Below the pieces are notes generated by a model. That model saw only the letters and a list, made by a program, of their open reading frames with translations, had not been told where the DNA came from and made no database searches. From Paenibacillus sp. Root444D2 (GTDB lineage: Bacteria > Bacillota > Bacilli > Paenibacillales > NBRC-103111), in NCBI RefSeq assembly GCF_001426375.1, contig NZ_LMEO01000030.1:24557-61910 (forward strand): a stretch of 37,354 bases of DNA. Reading direction: 5' to 3'. Numbering within the stretch: position 1 is the stretch's first letter; each line of letters opens with the position of its first letter. Positions 26,736 to 35,320 of the stretch are shown here, in pieces. Position numbers and translations under genes: made by a program.

Positions 26736-27203
26736 TCACAATTTATAATTTTTTTCTATTCTAACTATCCATTTATAATACCCTAACAAGATTAACAGTA
26801 GGATAGGATTTATTAGTACCGAATGCCACAATCTCCACCACCCGTAGTGAAAATACCCCCAAGGTTCAGGCAGCAACGTAATTAACTCATATATGGCGGT
26901 ACCTATGACCCAATAGATAAAGTAAAATGTTTTTACTCTTAATGGACTTTTAAACGGATACCAATTTAAAAACATCATGTTAATGGGAGGAAGCAGTCCA
27001 AGATGCGCAGGCACACCCTTCCAGTCAATGTCTTTAGTAAAATACCAGTAACCATGAAATTTATAATCAACAAAAGAATCGAATGTACCTTGAAAAATCG
27101 ATGTAAATGTCCAAATATGAACAATTTGGTTTGCTGTCAACCTCTTATTGGTTGTAAAGGCAGTAAGATTAAAAACGACAATTGCGATAATAAGTCCGAT
27201 CAT
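26736..27203 (-). CDS. CBO0543-like multi-pass membrane protein
   Basis: A 155-residue protein with four or five hydrophobic segments (LIIAIVVFNLTAF, PPINMMFLNWYPF, VKTFYFIYWVIGTAIYELIT, LINPILLLILLGYYKWIV) and a tryptophan/tyrosine-rich motif WGYFHYGWWRLWHSVLINP. This pattern matches the CBO0543 family of small membrane proteins common in spore-formers; function unknown. AAGGAAATATT precedes the ATG. It is flanked by an IS110 relic and a copy of the intergenic repeat. Confidence 0.7.
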   Translation of the reverse strand: MIGLIIAIVVFNLTAFTTNKRLTANQIVHIWTFTSIFQGTFDSFVDYKFHGYWYFTKDIDWKGVPAHLGLLPPINMMFLNWYPFKSPLRVKTFYFIYWVIGTAIYELITLLPEPWGYFHYGWWRLWHSVLINPILLLILLGYYKWIVRIEKNYKL

Positions 27204-27267
27204 AATATTTCCTTTTTCTCTTTATCATACCCGGATATTAATTAAATGTATTCTTTTCTCAACTTTT

Positions 27268-27351
27268 CTGTAGTTAGTTGAGAAAGGCAGCCGATCATTT
27301 GACCGACTGCCTGTCGTGGCTTTGTTGTTTCAACTAACGTTAGTTCAACAA
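27268..27351. repeat. Intergenic repeat, copy 4 (complete)
   Basis: Left arm GTTAGTTGAGAA, central hairpin AGGCAGCCGATCA..TGACCGACTGCCT, right end TTTCAACTAACGTTAGTTCAA. The central stem is long enough to act as a terminator for genes on both sides, which point into the repeat from the right. Confidence 0.85.
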
Positions 27352-27375
27352 TTTAGTGTTGAGCATAGTATTGTA

Positions 27376-27738
27376 TCACGTTACCGAACAACAATGACCT
27401 GAGACAATTTGCCATGTCCCGATACGTTTCTGCCAAACACGAGTGTACCAAAACTCGCCTTCAAATGGAGTCCCGAAAATACCGCTTAGATTGACTCTTG
27501 TAATGGTTACGGCTACCCTATCCAGAAGTCTAATTCTTTGATCCAAAATATCAATTCCAGTCATTTTCAAGTTTCCTGAACGATGTGCTTCAATATCCGA
27601 TTCTTTTGATAAAACTTGTCCTAAATGATTAACAAAGGTAAGGTCGTCAGCAATCAGTTCATCTAAAAGTTCCACATCACTGAATAGCATTGCTGTCCGA
27701 AGTCGTACTTCACAAGCAATGATAAAGGTTTCATCCAC
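27376..27738 (-). CDS. NTF2-like/SnoaL-fold protein (DUF4440 type)
   Basis: A 120-residue single-domain protein with the cone-shaped NTF2-like pattern: RLRTAMLFSDVELLDELIAD (helices), DLTFVNHLGQVLSKESDIEA, VAVTITRVNLSGIF and a C-terminal FWYTRVWQKRIGTWQIVSGH strand pair. Family members include ketosteroid isomerases and many proteins of unknown role. The start is GTG at 27738, with AGGAGG seven bases upstream. No partner gene is evident. Confidence 0.85.
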   Translation of the reverse strand: MDETFIIACEVRLRTAMLFSDVELLDELIADDLTFVNHLGQVLSKESDIEAHRSGNLKMTGIDILDQRIRLLDRVAVTITRVNLSGIFGTPFEGEFWYTRVWQKRIGTWQIVSGHCCSVT

Positions 27739-27867
27739 AAAAATACCTCCTTTTGGTGTCTTCTCTCCAATTATGTACTACTCTAAATATGTTACGTTTA
27801 TTTCGTACCTATATAGATCAACATACCATAAATTTGGTAATTTTATGGAACGTAATATTAAACATTA

Positions 27868-27900
27868 CTGCTCGTTTAGTTTAACGAGCTGCCGGTTGCT
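27868..27900. repeat. Intergenic repeat, probable degenerate left end
   Basis: CTGCTCGTTTAGTTTAACGA then GCTGCCGG matches the left arm and first half-stem of the family loosely. Confidence 0.4.
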
Positions 27901-28013
27901 CAAAGTTCTCTACCTCATTAGTCGGACATAGGCTCCAAATCGAATAAATTTCGATACATACTAGAGATAATTGCGATGTAACCGGCTGTAATTCTTTTTG
28001 TATTAACGTAAGC

Positions 28014-28052
28014 GTAAATAACCCGCATCTGGCAATCAGATGGGGGCTATTT
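28014..28052. terminator. Bidirectional terminator hairpin
   Basis: AAATAACCCGCATCTG, loop GCAAT, CAGATGGGGGCTATTTT. It lies ~130 bases beyond the poxB stop (minus strand). A second, longer-loop inverted repeat (TAGGAGTC at 28089 with GACTCCTA ending at 28175) sits even closer to that stop. Confidence 0.65.
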
Positions 28053-28179
28053 TAAACTTGTGACTAAGGTAGTGTGTCCAGTCAGTTGTAGGAGTCTTTA
28101 ATAAAGCTGATCCTCCCTCCCTCTCGGGAGTGGGAAAATAACTCTGACTTCCAATGCCACTTCAAAGGACTCCTATTTA

Positions 28180-29901
28180 TTACCGAAAGAGATTGGTTTT
28201 CGCCAGTTCGATGACTTCGTTGCCTTGCCCGTTCAAAACGGCTTTCAGCATCCACATCGTAAATCCGCGAGCCTGCTCGAGGTTGATTTTCGGCGGCATC
28301 GCCAGCTCCTGACGATTGACGACGACATCCAGCACTACCGGACCGCTGTATTCGAGCGCTCGGCGAACGGCACTTTCCAAGTCATTCGGATCCTCGACGC
28401 GAATTCCTTCGATTCCCATGGCTTGAGCAAGTGCCGCAAAGTTTGGATTGTCGAGTTCCGTTCCGAATTCTAAAAAGCCAGCTGCTTTCATTTCCAATTC
28501 CACGAATCCAAGCGCGCCATTATTAAAGACAACGATCTTGATCGGGAGCTTATGCTGACGAAGGGTCAATAGATCTCCGAGCAGCATAGTGAGTCCCCCA
28601 TCCCCAGACAGCGATATGACCTGGCGTCCCGGTTGAGCAACCTGCGCCCCAATCGCCTGGGGCATGGCGTTCGCCATTGTCCCGTGGTTAAATGAGCCAA
28701 GTAGCCTTCTTTTTCCATTCATGCTCAAGTATCGGGCAGCCCACACAGTCGGCGTCCCAACATCGCAAGTCAAAACGGCATCCTCATCTGCGAGATCGCT
28801 GATTACCTTCATGAGGAATTGCGGATGAATAAGAGCTCGGCCAGGAGCTGCAAGATTGTCCAGTTCCTCGCGGACTTTGGCATAATGTGCTGCAAAGTGC
28901 TGCAGATGATCAGGAGAGTGCGGTTCCATTAACAGGGGTAACAGCATGTCGACCGTCGTCTTTACGTCTCCGCACACCCCGTATGCGAGCGTCGTTCGCC
29001 GGCCTAGTCGGGAGGAATCCAAATCAACCTGAAGAATGGTCGCTTCTTGCGGATAAAATTGCCGGTATGGAAAATCGGTACCCAGCATGAGTAAGACATC
29101 GCATTCCATCATGGCGTGGTATCCTGATGAATATCCGATGAGGCCGGTTAATCCGACGGAATACGGGTTGTCGTATTCCAGATATTCTTTTCCTCGCAGC
29201 GCTATGACCATCGGGGATTGCAGTTTCTCACACAGCTTCATGAGCGAAGCATGAGCTCCCGCGCAGCCAGCACCGCACAGTAAGGTGATCCTCTTGCCTT
29301 TGTCTAAGTAGTCGGCAAGCGTCTTCAATTCGTCTGTAGAAGGGCTGACAATTGGCCTGGTGGAATGGATGACGCGTTCTGGAACCGGACTTTCGTCGAA
29401 TTCGAAAGCGGCTACATCACCAGGAAGAACTAAGACAGACACTCCCGACCTTGCCGTCGCGGTTTGCATCGCCATCGTAACCGCTCGAGGTATTTGCCTC
29501 GGTCCGGTTACGACTTCACAAAAGAAGCTGCATTCCTGAAACAACATGTCCGGACGAGTCTCTTGAAAAAAGCCGCTGCCAATTTCACTGCTCGGAATAT
29601 GAGCGGCAATCGCAAGTACGGGCACCCGGTTTCGATGGCAATCGTACAATCCGTTAATGAGATGTAAATTACCAGGTCCGCTGCTACCCGCACAAACGGC
29701 GATTCCTCCGCTGAGGGTGGCATCCGCGCCAGCCGCGAACGCTGCAACCTCTTCGTGGCGGACATGGATCCATTCTATTTTTCCGGAACGACGGATCGCA
29801 TCGAGCAAGGCATTAAGCGAATCGCCGATAATGCCGTAAATTCGCTTCACGCCGGCGTTCAGAAGGGATTCCACGATGGAATCAGCTATCGTTCTCTTCA
29901 A
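28180..29901 (-). CDS. poxB: Pyruvate oxidase/pyruvate dehydrogenase (quinone), thiamine diphosphate enzyme
   Basis: A 573-residue enzyme very similar along its length to E. coli PoxB (572 residues), which oxidises pyruvate to acetate and CO2 and passes electrons to the quinone pool at the membrane. Key features: GVKRIYGIIGDSLN at the start, the TPP-activating glutamate in HVRHEEVAAFAAGAD (about residue 50), AGSSGPGNLHLINGLYDCHR, IPSSEIGSGFFQETRP, an FAD-binding middle domain, and the TPP/Mg site GDGG..NN at about 433-461. The tail RGFTMWMLKAVLNGQGNEVI, ELAKTNLFR corresponds to the E. coli membrane-binding peptide. The start is TTG with AGGAGG seven bases upstream. Alone in its transcript. 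Confidence 0.92.
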   Translation of the reverse strand: MKRTIADSIVESLLNAGVKRIYGIIGDSLNALLDAIRRSGKIEWIHVRHEEVAAFAAGADATLSGGIAVCAGSSGPGNLHLINGLYDCHRNRVPVLAIAAHIPSSEIGSGFFQETRPDMLFQECSFFCEVVTGPRQIPRAVTMAMQTATARSGVSVLVLPGDVAAFEFDESPVPERVIHSTRPIVSPSTDELKTLADYLDKGKRITLLCGAGCAGAHASLMKLCEKLQSPMVIALRGKEYLEYDNPYSVGLTGLIGYSSGYHAMMECDVLLMLGTDFPYRQFYPQEATILQVDLDSSRLGRRTTLAYGVCGDVKTTVDMLLPLLMEPHSPDHLQHFAAHYAKVREELDNLAAPGRALIHPQFLMKVISDLADEDAVLTCDVGTPTVWAARYLSMNGKRRLLGSFNHGTMANAMPQAIGAQVAQPGRQVISLSGDGGLTMLLGDLLTLRQHKLPIKIVVFNNGALGFVELEMKAAGFLEFGTELDNPNFAALAQAMGIEGIRVEDPNDLESAVRRALEYSGPVVLDVVVNRQELAMPPKINLEQARGFTMWMLKAVLNGQGNEVIELAKTNLFR

Positions 29902-30240
29902 GGGAATGCCTCCTTTTTGTTTTTATTATTTTGCCATAATATGAGCAGTATATTCTTGATTTCACTACGATCGGGCTTGTTGGGCTTTAAACTTAAATTA
30001 AGTAGTCACATTTCGGTCATTTCATTCCTAATTATCGGTACTTTATCTAACTTTCAACCTATTCGATCCGCTTGCGGTTTTCCATAAACCTAATATTTTG
30101 TTCAGACGCGAAGTGAGTCATGGACGGATGGAAGAAATCCAACCCTGTTGCTCCCGCACACTCGGCTGAGTTAAATAAATCACCACAGGATGCAAAGCAA
30201 CAACCAGATCTGCGAATCCTCTGATATGTTACTTCACTAA

Positions 30241-30319
30241 AGTACCCGTTACACCAATGAAAAAGAAGAGTTACTTTGCTGTAGGCTCCTCAACTATAGT
30301 TCCTCGTTAACTGAACAAT
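30241..30319. repeat. Intergenic repeat, diverged copy, within a 500-base gap
   Basis: CCCGTTACACCAATGAAAAA on the left, AGAGTTACTTT..AGGCTCCT in the centre, AACTATAGTTCCTCGTTAAC on the right; same subtype as the copy at 22841. The rest of the gap 29902-30404 has only a short frame at 30120-30224 (MDGWKKSNPVAPAHSAELNK..) without a good ribosome binding site. Confidence 0.5.
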
Positions 30320-30404
30320 TTAAATCTATCTTATAAACCTTGTCTCTTCTGGGTAATGACTGACGAAAAAGTCAACCTCAACTCCAATCGAGCGGGAACT
30401 GCCC

Positions 30405-31304
30405 TTATATAAGCACACTCTCATTTAAAAATCGATTATCCCTGACGATTTTTCTTACCTTCTTCATCGTATCCGCGTGTTTGGGCACTCCAGCGATTCG
30501 GTCGAGCAAAAGCCACCTCAGGCAAGCAAGCGCTTCAAAGATCTCTAACTCCCCCGGCGCTATGGGCATTTTCTCTTGATATTTGTACAAAAACGTAAGG
30601 CTTTTGCTCTCGCTCAAATAGATGCGCAAAAGCAGACAAGCCCATGACAGATCATACCTAGGATCCCCCAGTTGCCCGTTCGTCCAGTCGATCACTGTGT
30701 ATTGTCCATTATCTTCTAGAATATTGCCTAAATGGAAATCGCCGTGAATAATCCGATCCATTTTCATATCCGCAGAAGCGACGAGACGGATCAGTTCCTC
30801 TTTCATCGCCGGAAACGCCTCGATCCCCGGGAAAAAATACCCAACAAAATCATACCTAGCAAGCGCCCTACCCTCCAATCCATCCGGAGACAGCCGGTGA
30901 ATGTCGGCTAAAACAGCAGCAATTTCCTTAAAAATGCTCGGGCTCACCTTCGTTACTGTAGTACCGTGATAGCGGGTCAGCAGCACACTGTCCCCAGTTT
31001 CGGTCCGCCCATAGCCGATCGGCTCGGATACGCGGATTCCCTGACAATGAAGAGCTTCCAAAAGGCGATATTGGCGCAGGACGTCAGGTTTCGAGCGCTT
31101 GTTCCACACCTTCAGCACAAAATGCTTCTCTCCCTGCGTGATCTTAACCACATCCGCCTCAAGCCCCGGCGAAAGCGGGCTAAACGTCAGTTCAGCCCTT
31201 GAAGTAATAAGGTTGTTTAAAATTGGGTCTGTTTCATACCATTCAATTTCCGCCAATGAGTCGTTCATGGTTTTTCCCGCTACCTTACCTTCTAATTGGT
31301 TCAT
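30405..31304 (-). CDS. Aminoglycoside phosphotransferase-family kinase
   Basis: A complete 299-residue protein-kinase-like enzyme. N-lobe: SPLSPGLEADVVKITQG (glycine loop region) and HFVLKVWNKR (ATP-binding Lys about residue 65). C-lobe: IIHGDFHLGNILED at 186-199 with the catalytic Asp189 and Asn194, and the metal-binding Asp206 in TVIDWTNGQLGDPRYDLSW. Family members phosphorylate antibiotics, sugars or choline; this sequence is not a recognised resistance subtype, so the substrate is unknown. AGAGGTGAGAT precedes the ATG. Confidence 0.88.
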   Translation of the reverse strand: MNQLEGKVAGKTMNDSLAEIEWYETDPILNNLITSRAELTFSPLSPGLEADVVKITQGEKHFVLKVWNKRSKPDVLRQYRLLEALHCQGIRVSEPIGYGRTETGDSVLLTRYHGTTVTKVSPSIFKEIAAVLADIHRLSPDGLEGRALARYDFVGYFFPGIEAFPAMKEELIRLVASADMKMDRIIHGDFHLGNILEDNGQYTVIDWTNGQLGDPRYDLSWACLLLRIYLSESKSLTFLYKYQEKMPIAPGELEIFEALACLRWLLLDRIAGVPKHADTMKKVRKIVRDNRFLNESVLI

Positions 31305-31356
31305 ATCTCACCTCTGGTTATTTACTCCTTCCAGAAAATTCAACATTTAGATGCGT

Positions 31357-31380
31357 TATCCTGCCCGTTAGTTGAATGCA
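31357..31380. repeat. Intergenic repeat, left-end fragment
   Basis: ATCCTGCCCGTTAGTTGAAT, near-identical to the left end at 23905. Confidence 0.65.
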
Positions 31381-31476
31381 CAAGGACTTAAGACCTTTAA
31401 TTATTCCTACAGGAACTAGTTGGGTGGTAATAACGTTTAAATATATAACATCCAACTCGAGGAGGACATAAATCCA

Positions 31477-32091
31477 ATGAAAAAGAAGTTCATCATCACC
31501 GTCACTATCTCTGCTCTCATCGTCGGGAGTGCTTTCGCATATGTTAAAGCAAATAATATCACCAAGGAAATATATAATCCCGTTATGACTGTTTCCGAGA
31601 CTCCGAAATCTGAGGCTCCGGCAGCTCACCCAATTGACAAAGTCAGACCCTTCACAGGGATGAAATACGGTCCAAATCAAGCGCTTATCGCGGTTGATGA
31701 TGACTATTTAGGCCAGATCAAGAAGATGAACGCGAACGGCGAATACATGAACGAAGTCTCGATTATCATGAACCTTCACTCCATGACTCATCAGAAGATC
31801 AAAGCTGACCAAATCGGATTCTCTATTAAGATGACGCATGAATTCCTCGACCTCATGATCGAGAACATTGAGAAGGCTCCGAACATCGAGGAACGAGACA
31901 ATTATCTCGCGCTCGCGAAAAAATGGAAAGCGAGCGACTTCACTCGAATCGTGGACGATCATGATTATCTCGATAAACGACAAGGCGGGACTGTTGGATT
32001 CTCGACCGGAGTCAATTCACCGGAGGAGGAGGCCGCCTTCGTTGAAAAATGGTTTAACAAAAAGGACGCAACAAATGAACCGACAAGCTAA
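31477..32091 (+). CDS. Exported or membrane-anchored hypothetical protein (DUF6241-like)
   Basis: A 204-residue protein with an N-terminal signal/anchor (KKKFIITVTISALIVGSAFA), a proline-rich linker, then a helical domain: ALIAVDDDYLGQIKKMNANG, IIMNLHSMTHQKIKADQIGF, LALAKKWKASDFTRIVDDHD and GVNSPEEEAAFVEKWFNK. The MN.MTHQK..AD.....I pattern recalls DUF6241 proteins of Bacillales, function unknown. AGGAGGACATAAATCCA precedes the ATG. It is the only plus-strand gene between 23.5 and 34.4 kb that is clearly real. Confidence 0.7.
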   Translation: MKKKFIITVTISALIVGSAFAYVKANNITKEIYNPVMTVSETPKSEAPAAHPIDKVRPFTGMKYGPNQALIAVDDDYLGQIKKMNANGEYMNEVSIIMNLHSMTHQKIKADQIGFSIKMTHEFLDLMIENIEKAPNIEERDNYLALAKKWKASDFTRIVDDHDYLDKRQGGTVGFSTGVNSPEEEAAFVEKWFNKKDATNEPTS

Positions 32092-32289
32092 ATCCGAAAA
32101 TTAAAACTTCTCTTGTCATTTGAGAACAACAATAGATTGTAAGGCAAGAACAAGGGTTTTACAGGACAAGAACCTGGTACCTCTTTCTTGGATGTAGCTG
32201 AAATTAAAGAACCCACAATAAAAATGTTGTGAGCCCCACAGGAATTTGGTATATTTTTCGTCGTATATTAATGTTTCATGCCGCTGCCT

Positions 32290-32347
32290 GATTACGCTAT
32301 CGTTTCCGTTAGTTCAACGAGGTGCTGCCGTACAACAGCATTTTTTA
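32290..32347. repeat. Intergenic repeat, right end plus terminator-like hairpin
   Basis: ACGCTATCGTTTCCGTTAGT, then GAGGTGCTGCCGTACAACAG and a T-run. The hairpin TGCTG..CAGCA with Ts would end plus-strand transcripts. The gap from 32092 to here holds no gene. Confidence 0.6.
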
Positions 32348-32358
32348 TTATTAAACCG

Positions 32359-32619
32359 CTAGCTATTTATAGCCTTCTCCGCGAGATATACCTCATCCTT
32401 TTTGACATAGATGTCGTATTGGCTGTTATCATTTCTGCCTGAACCCACTGTACCCGTGTCATGACTTGTTATTCGGCTGCGATAGGAAATGCCATGACTT
32501 TTTAATTTATTTACAGCATCATAATATTTCGATTGATTAAATGCAGTAAACACCAAACGCCTATGCTTGGAAAAAATTAACATGATGATATTCATAATGA
32601 GTTGCTCGATATTCCCCAT
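32359..32619 (-). CDS. Hypothetical 86-residue protein
   Basis: One hydrophobic segment at the N-terminus (LIMNIIMLIFSKH), then a soluble alpha/beta part: RRLVFTAFNQSKYYDAVNKL, SHGISYRSRITSHD and DIYVKKDEVYLAEKAINS. The second half resembles small 'putative signal-transducing' proteins that detect a changing residue pair, but I cannot assign a family. GGGAG lies 12 bases before the ATG. It is flanked on both sides by intergenic repeats. Confidence 0.55.
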   Translation of the reverse strand: MGNIEQLIMNIIMLIFSKHRRLVFTAFNQSKYYDAVNKLKSHGISYRSRITSHDTGTVGSGRNDNSQYDIYVKKDEVYLAEKAINS

Positions 32620-32790
32620 ATTAATTATCGCTCCCTAAATAGACATCTCTATTCAAGACACTATGCCTACCTTAACCGATTGAATTAACAGTCAATACGA
32701 TCATTTAATCTATGTATCACATCCTTATATTACCACATTTGGTTAAAGACTTAGTTATGCATGTTCCCAAACAATCGTTTATTGTGCTAA

Positions 32791-32880
32791 ATTGTCCGTT
32801 AACTGAACAAGCTGCCTAATTTAATCCGGCAGCCTCGTTACGTGTTATTTATTCAACTCTCGTTTCCGTTAGATTAATCA
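32791..32880. repeat. Intergenic repeat, complete copy
   Basis: GTCCGTTAACTGAACA, stem GCTGCC..GGCAGC, then TTTATTCAACTCTCGTTTCC and GTTAGATTAA. Same architecture as the copies at 27268, 33450 and 36208. Confidence 0.8.
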
Positions 32881-32968
32881 TTATCAAATCTCGATGTCAC
32901 GGTTTATTGCTGATGTCAAAAGCTAAATTCAGTTTTTTGGACAGGCTACTTTACAGAACAAGAGTACT

Positions 32969-33343
32969 TTATTGAATCACATCCGCCGTCGGCAATGTAA
33001 GATAGATGGCATCAATTTCAATTTTTTCATCAATTAGTGCTTTTGCAATTCTATGTCCCCCATCAATTAATTGTCCATCTGAACATATTAATATTGGGTA
33101 CTCCATGTTTGCGTTGATAATCCGCTGACAATGAAGCGCAACATTGCGTATAGTTGGAACTGATGTATTCCTACTATCTGTAAACCAACAATCCTGATCA
33201 AGTTCCTTTATTGAATCTATCTTGATTTTATGAACTGGTAAGTTCTTAGATAACTCCCACAGTTTTTCTACGTCCCAGAAATGTCGCCTTCCGTCAATTA
33301 TCCTTCCGTGTTTATGCTTCATTCGTGAAAGTAACTCTTCCAT
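32969..33343 (-). CDS. ParB-like (sulfiredoxin/ParB fold) small protein
   Basis: A 124-residue protein: GRIIDGRRHFWDVEKLWELS, LPVHKIKIDSIKELDQDCWF, VALHCQRIINANMEYPILIC and the signature SDGQLIDGGHRIAKALID. The GGHR motif and the preceding strand are those of ParB/Srx N-terminal domains, which bind nucleotide. No helix-turn-helix follows, so it is not a plasmid-type ParB; stand-alone forms are common and unexplained. Start taken at 33343, with GAGGTG six bases upstream, rather than the ATG three codons earlier. Confidence 0.75.
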   Translation of the reverse strand: MEELLSRMKHKHGRIIDGRRHFWDVEKLWELSKNLPVHKIKIDSIKELDQDCWFTDSRNTSVPTIRNVALHCQRIINANMEYPILICSDGQLIDGGHRIAKALIDEKIEIDAIYLTLPTADVIQ

Positions 33344-33449
33344 AATAATCACCTCAGCTTTTCATAATAATCAATGGCATGTTAGGGAAATCGTGATCAG
33401 ACATAAAACCCTTCCCTTTAACAGTTCGGGATATGGATTCCTTTCCCTG

Positions 33450-33540
33450 CTGTTGCGTTAGTTGAGAAAAGGCAGCCGATCATTGGCCGGCTGCCTTCAA
33501 GCTTTTATTGATTGAACTATCGTTTCCGATAGCTTAATGC
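33450..33540. repeat. Intergenic repeat, complete copy
   Basis: GCGTTAGTTGAGAAAA, central hairpin GGCAGCCGATCA..TTGGCCGGCTGCC, then TTGAACTATCGTTTCCGATA. The clearest example of the full element. Confidence 0.88.
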
Positions 33541-33570
33541 TAAGGTTTCACCTTTAGAAGAAGTATTGCT

Positions 33571-34090
33571 TCATGGGTAGTTACTCCCGGTCTCCAAGTC
33601 GTTCACGAAAGCCCCGTACTGCGACATCATGAACGTAAAAGCCTGCATCTTCGGATCCGTCAACCGAAGCTTACCGCCTCGCTCATATCGTTGAAGTAAT
33701 TCGTCAGAAACTCGAGCAACCGCAGAGGGTGTTGTTGCATCCGTTCTTTAAAAGCCCGGCATCTGGGCTCCGTCCTTGATGCTGATTTGGACCAGTTTGC
33801 GGTTCCGGTTCATAATCTCGTGGTACGTCCTGCTGATCGTAAAGAGATCTTCTCCAGCTCCCATACCAGTTTGTCCGCGAAAATCTTTCTCATCTCTTCG
33901 GCATAGTGATACCTGTCGAAAGCGGCTTCAAGGAGTTTCTGCTTGCTTCCGAAGTGTCGGAACAATGTCTTCTCTCTCAGGCCGGCAGACTCAGCAATCT
34001 CTTGCGTGGTATCGCTATTGTAACCTCTTTCTGAGATCAGATTAATCGTAGCCAGCAACAGCCTGTCACTGCTTTCCAGCTTGCTGACCG
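33571..34090 (-). pseudogene. TetR-family regulator with three frameshifts
   Basis: Reading the minus strand through three frame changes restores a whole TetR protein: SKLESSDRLLLATINLISER, EIAESAGLREKTLFRHFGSK (helix-turn-helix), KIFADKLVWELE | EDLFTISRTYHEIMNRNRKL, QISIKDGAQMPGF | KERMQQHPLRLLEFLTNYFN, DMSEA | GKLRLTDPKMQAFTFMMSQY, ending GAFVNDLETGSNYP. Breaks are near 33850, 33752 (within a TTTT run) and 33675. The start codon seems replaced (GTC where ATG is expected), right at the junction with the plus-strand relic at 34091. It probably once controlled the adjacent G+C-rich hydrolase cluster. Confidence 0.85.
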
Positions 34091-34333
34091 TAACTACGAC
34101 GAAAACGTCTTCCTCGAAGAATAAACTCAGTGGTGGCTGGACAACCTAGCCGACGATGTCACCGGGGAAGGCGCGTTCATGGAAGGCAACGTGCAAGGCC
34201 CAGATGTCGTCCATAAAATCCCGCCCGCGAGATTTATGAATACCAGGAGTTCCACTTCGCTGACAACTACGGCGAAAACGGCTTCCTCGAGGAATACACC
34301 ACTTCGATTCGGGGCAACCTGAATCACAGTTAA
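34091..34333 (+). pseudogene. NTF2/SnoaL-like gene remnant with internal duplication
   Basis: Plus-strand pieces: NYDENVFLEE stop, then TQWWLDNLADDVTGEGAFME and GNVQGPDVVHKIPP, then a frame change and EIYEYQEFHFADNYGENGFL, EEYTTSIRGNLNHS stop. The order WWLDNLADDV..GNVQG..YEYQEF.FA..YG..GFLE is that of a SnoaL-like family. The first piece duplicates the later FADNYGENGFLEEY block (34092 and 34265 onwards, 173 bases apart, ~85% identical), so the gene was shuffled as well as frameshifted. Confidence 0.65.
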
Positions 34334-34414
34334 ATAGTGGTAACTCGCCGATCATTCCCAATTGGTTATAATTGGAATATCCTATGTAGCTGAAATTTTA
34401 GGGAGGAATCATGC

Positions 34415-35320
34415 ATGTCGAATGAAGATAAAGGGATGTATGCCGAAGAACGCCGGGAAGATCCCATGACCACAATGTTGAGCCAATCGATCCGACCGCA
34501 GGTCCGCCCCATCGACGGCCTGTCCATTCGCTACGCCGAGAGCGAACCGCGCGACAATCATGCACTTTTGTTGAGCCCGTGGCCGGAAAGCATTTACTGC
34601 TACGAGCCAACCTGGAACCGGTTGGCAGAGCACGTCCATCTGGTGGCGGTTGACCTGCCGGGGTTCGGGCAGTCCGAACGCCGCGATTCATTGATGTCGC
34701 CGAGGGCCATGGGCGAATTCATTGTTCGGCTCGCTGACGCGTTCGGCCTGGAGCAGCCACACATCGTGGGGCATGATATCGGAACCAGTGCATCACTCTT
34801 CGCCGCGGCGCTGTCTCCGGGCCGGTTCCGCAGCCTCGTAATCGGTGCCGGCGGCGCCGCAGTCCCACTCCAACTCAGCGGCTTGCTGAAGGAATGGGTG
34901 GAGGCACCGAGCATCGAGCCCTATCGCAAGATCGATGGACGCAAAATTGTAACCGCCACGATTAGTAAATTTGAGCGCAGGCCCACGGATGCCGCCTGCG
35001 AGGACTATCTTTCGTCCTATGAAGGTGAGCGCTTAGCCGAGTCGATGCGCTACGTGCGTAGCTATCCGGAACAGCTGCCGATTCTGCGCGACCTACTACC
35101 CACGATCGAGACACCCGTGCTGATCATAAACGGCGTTAGAGACCACGTGGTGCCGCCGGTAAACGCCGAATATCTCCATGAGCGGCTACCCAATAGCAAG
35201 CTTAACATTATCGATGCGGCACACTTCTTCTGGGAAGATGCCGCCGATACCTACGCAGATCTGGTTACGAACTGGTGGGCCGGAGGCTACACGAAAGCCG
35301 GCTCCGTATCAGACCGATAA
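34415..35320 (+). CDS. Alpha/beta hydrolase
   Basis: A 301-residue cytoplasmic hydrolase without signal peptide. Features: LLLSPWPESIYCYEPTWNRL, VAVDLPGFGQSERRDSL, nucleophile elbow VGHDIGTSASLFA with Asp121, the later acid in IINGVRDHVVPP and catalytic His in IDAAHFFWEDAADTYADLV. Asp as nucleophile suggests an epoxide hydrolase or dehalogenase-like activity; substrate unknown. GGGAGGAATCATGC precedes the ATG. Codons strongly favour G/C at third positions, unlike the A+T-rich genes to the right, which suggests transfer from a high-G+C donor, together with the two relics on its left. Confidence 0.88.
   Translation: MSNEDKGMYAEERREDPMTTMLSQSIRPQVRPIDGLSIRYAESEPRDNHALLLSPWPESIYCYEPTWNRLAEHVHLVAVDLPGFGQSERRDSLMSPRAMGEFIVRLADAFGLEQPHIVGHDIGTSASLFAAALSPGRFRSLVIGAGGAAVPLQLSGLLKEWVEAPSIEPYRKIDGRKIVTATISKFERRPTDAACEDYLSSYEGERLAESMRYVRSYPEQLPILRDLLPTIETPVLIINGVRDHVVPPVNAEYLHERLPNSKLNIIDAAHFFWEDAADTYADLVTNWWAGGYTKAGSVSDR

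Noticed and set aside
28089..28175. Inverted repeat TAGGAGTC..GACTCCTA as a riboswitch
   Set aside because: No conserved riboswitch core seen, and it lies downstream rather than upstream of poxB.
30120..30224. 34-residue frame MDGWKKSNPVAPAHSAEL..
   Set aside because: Short, weak upstream site and no family recognised; not enough to call a gene.
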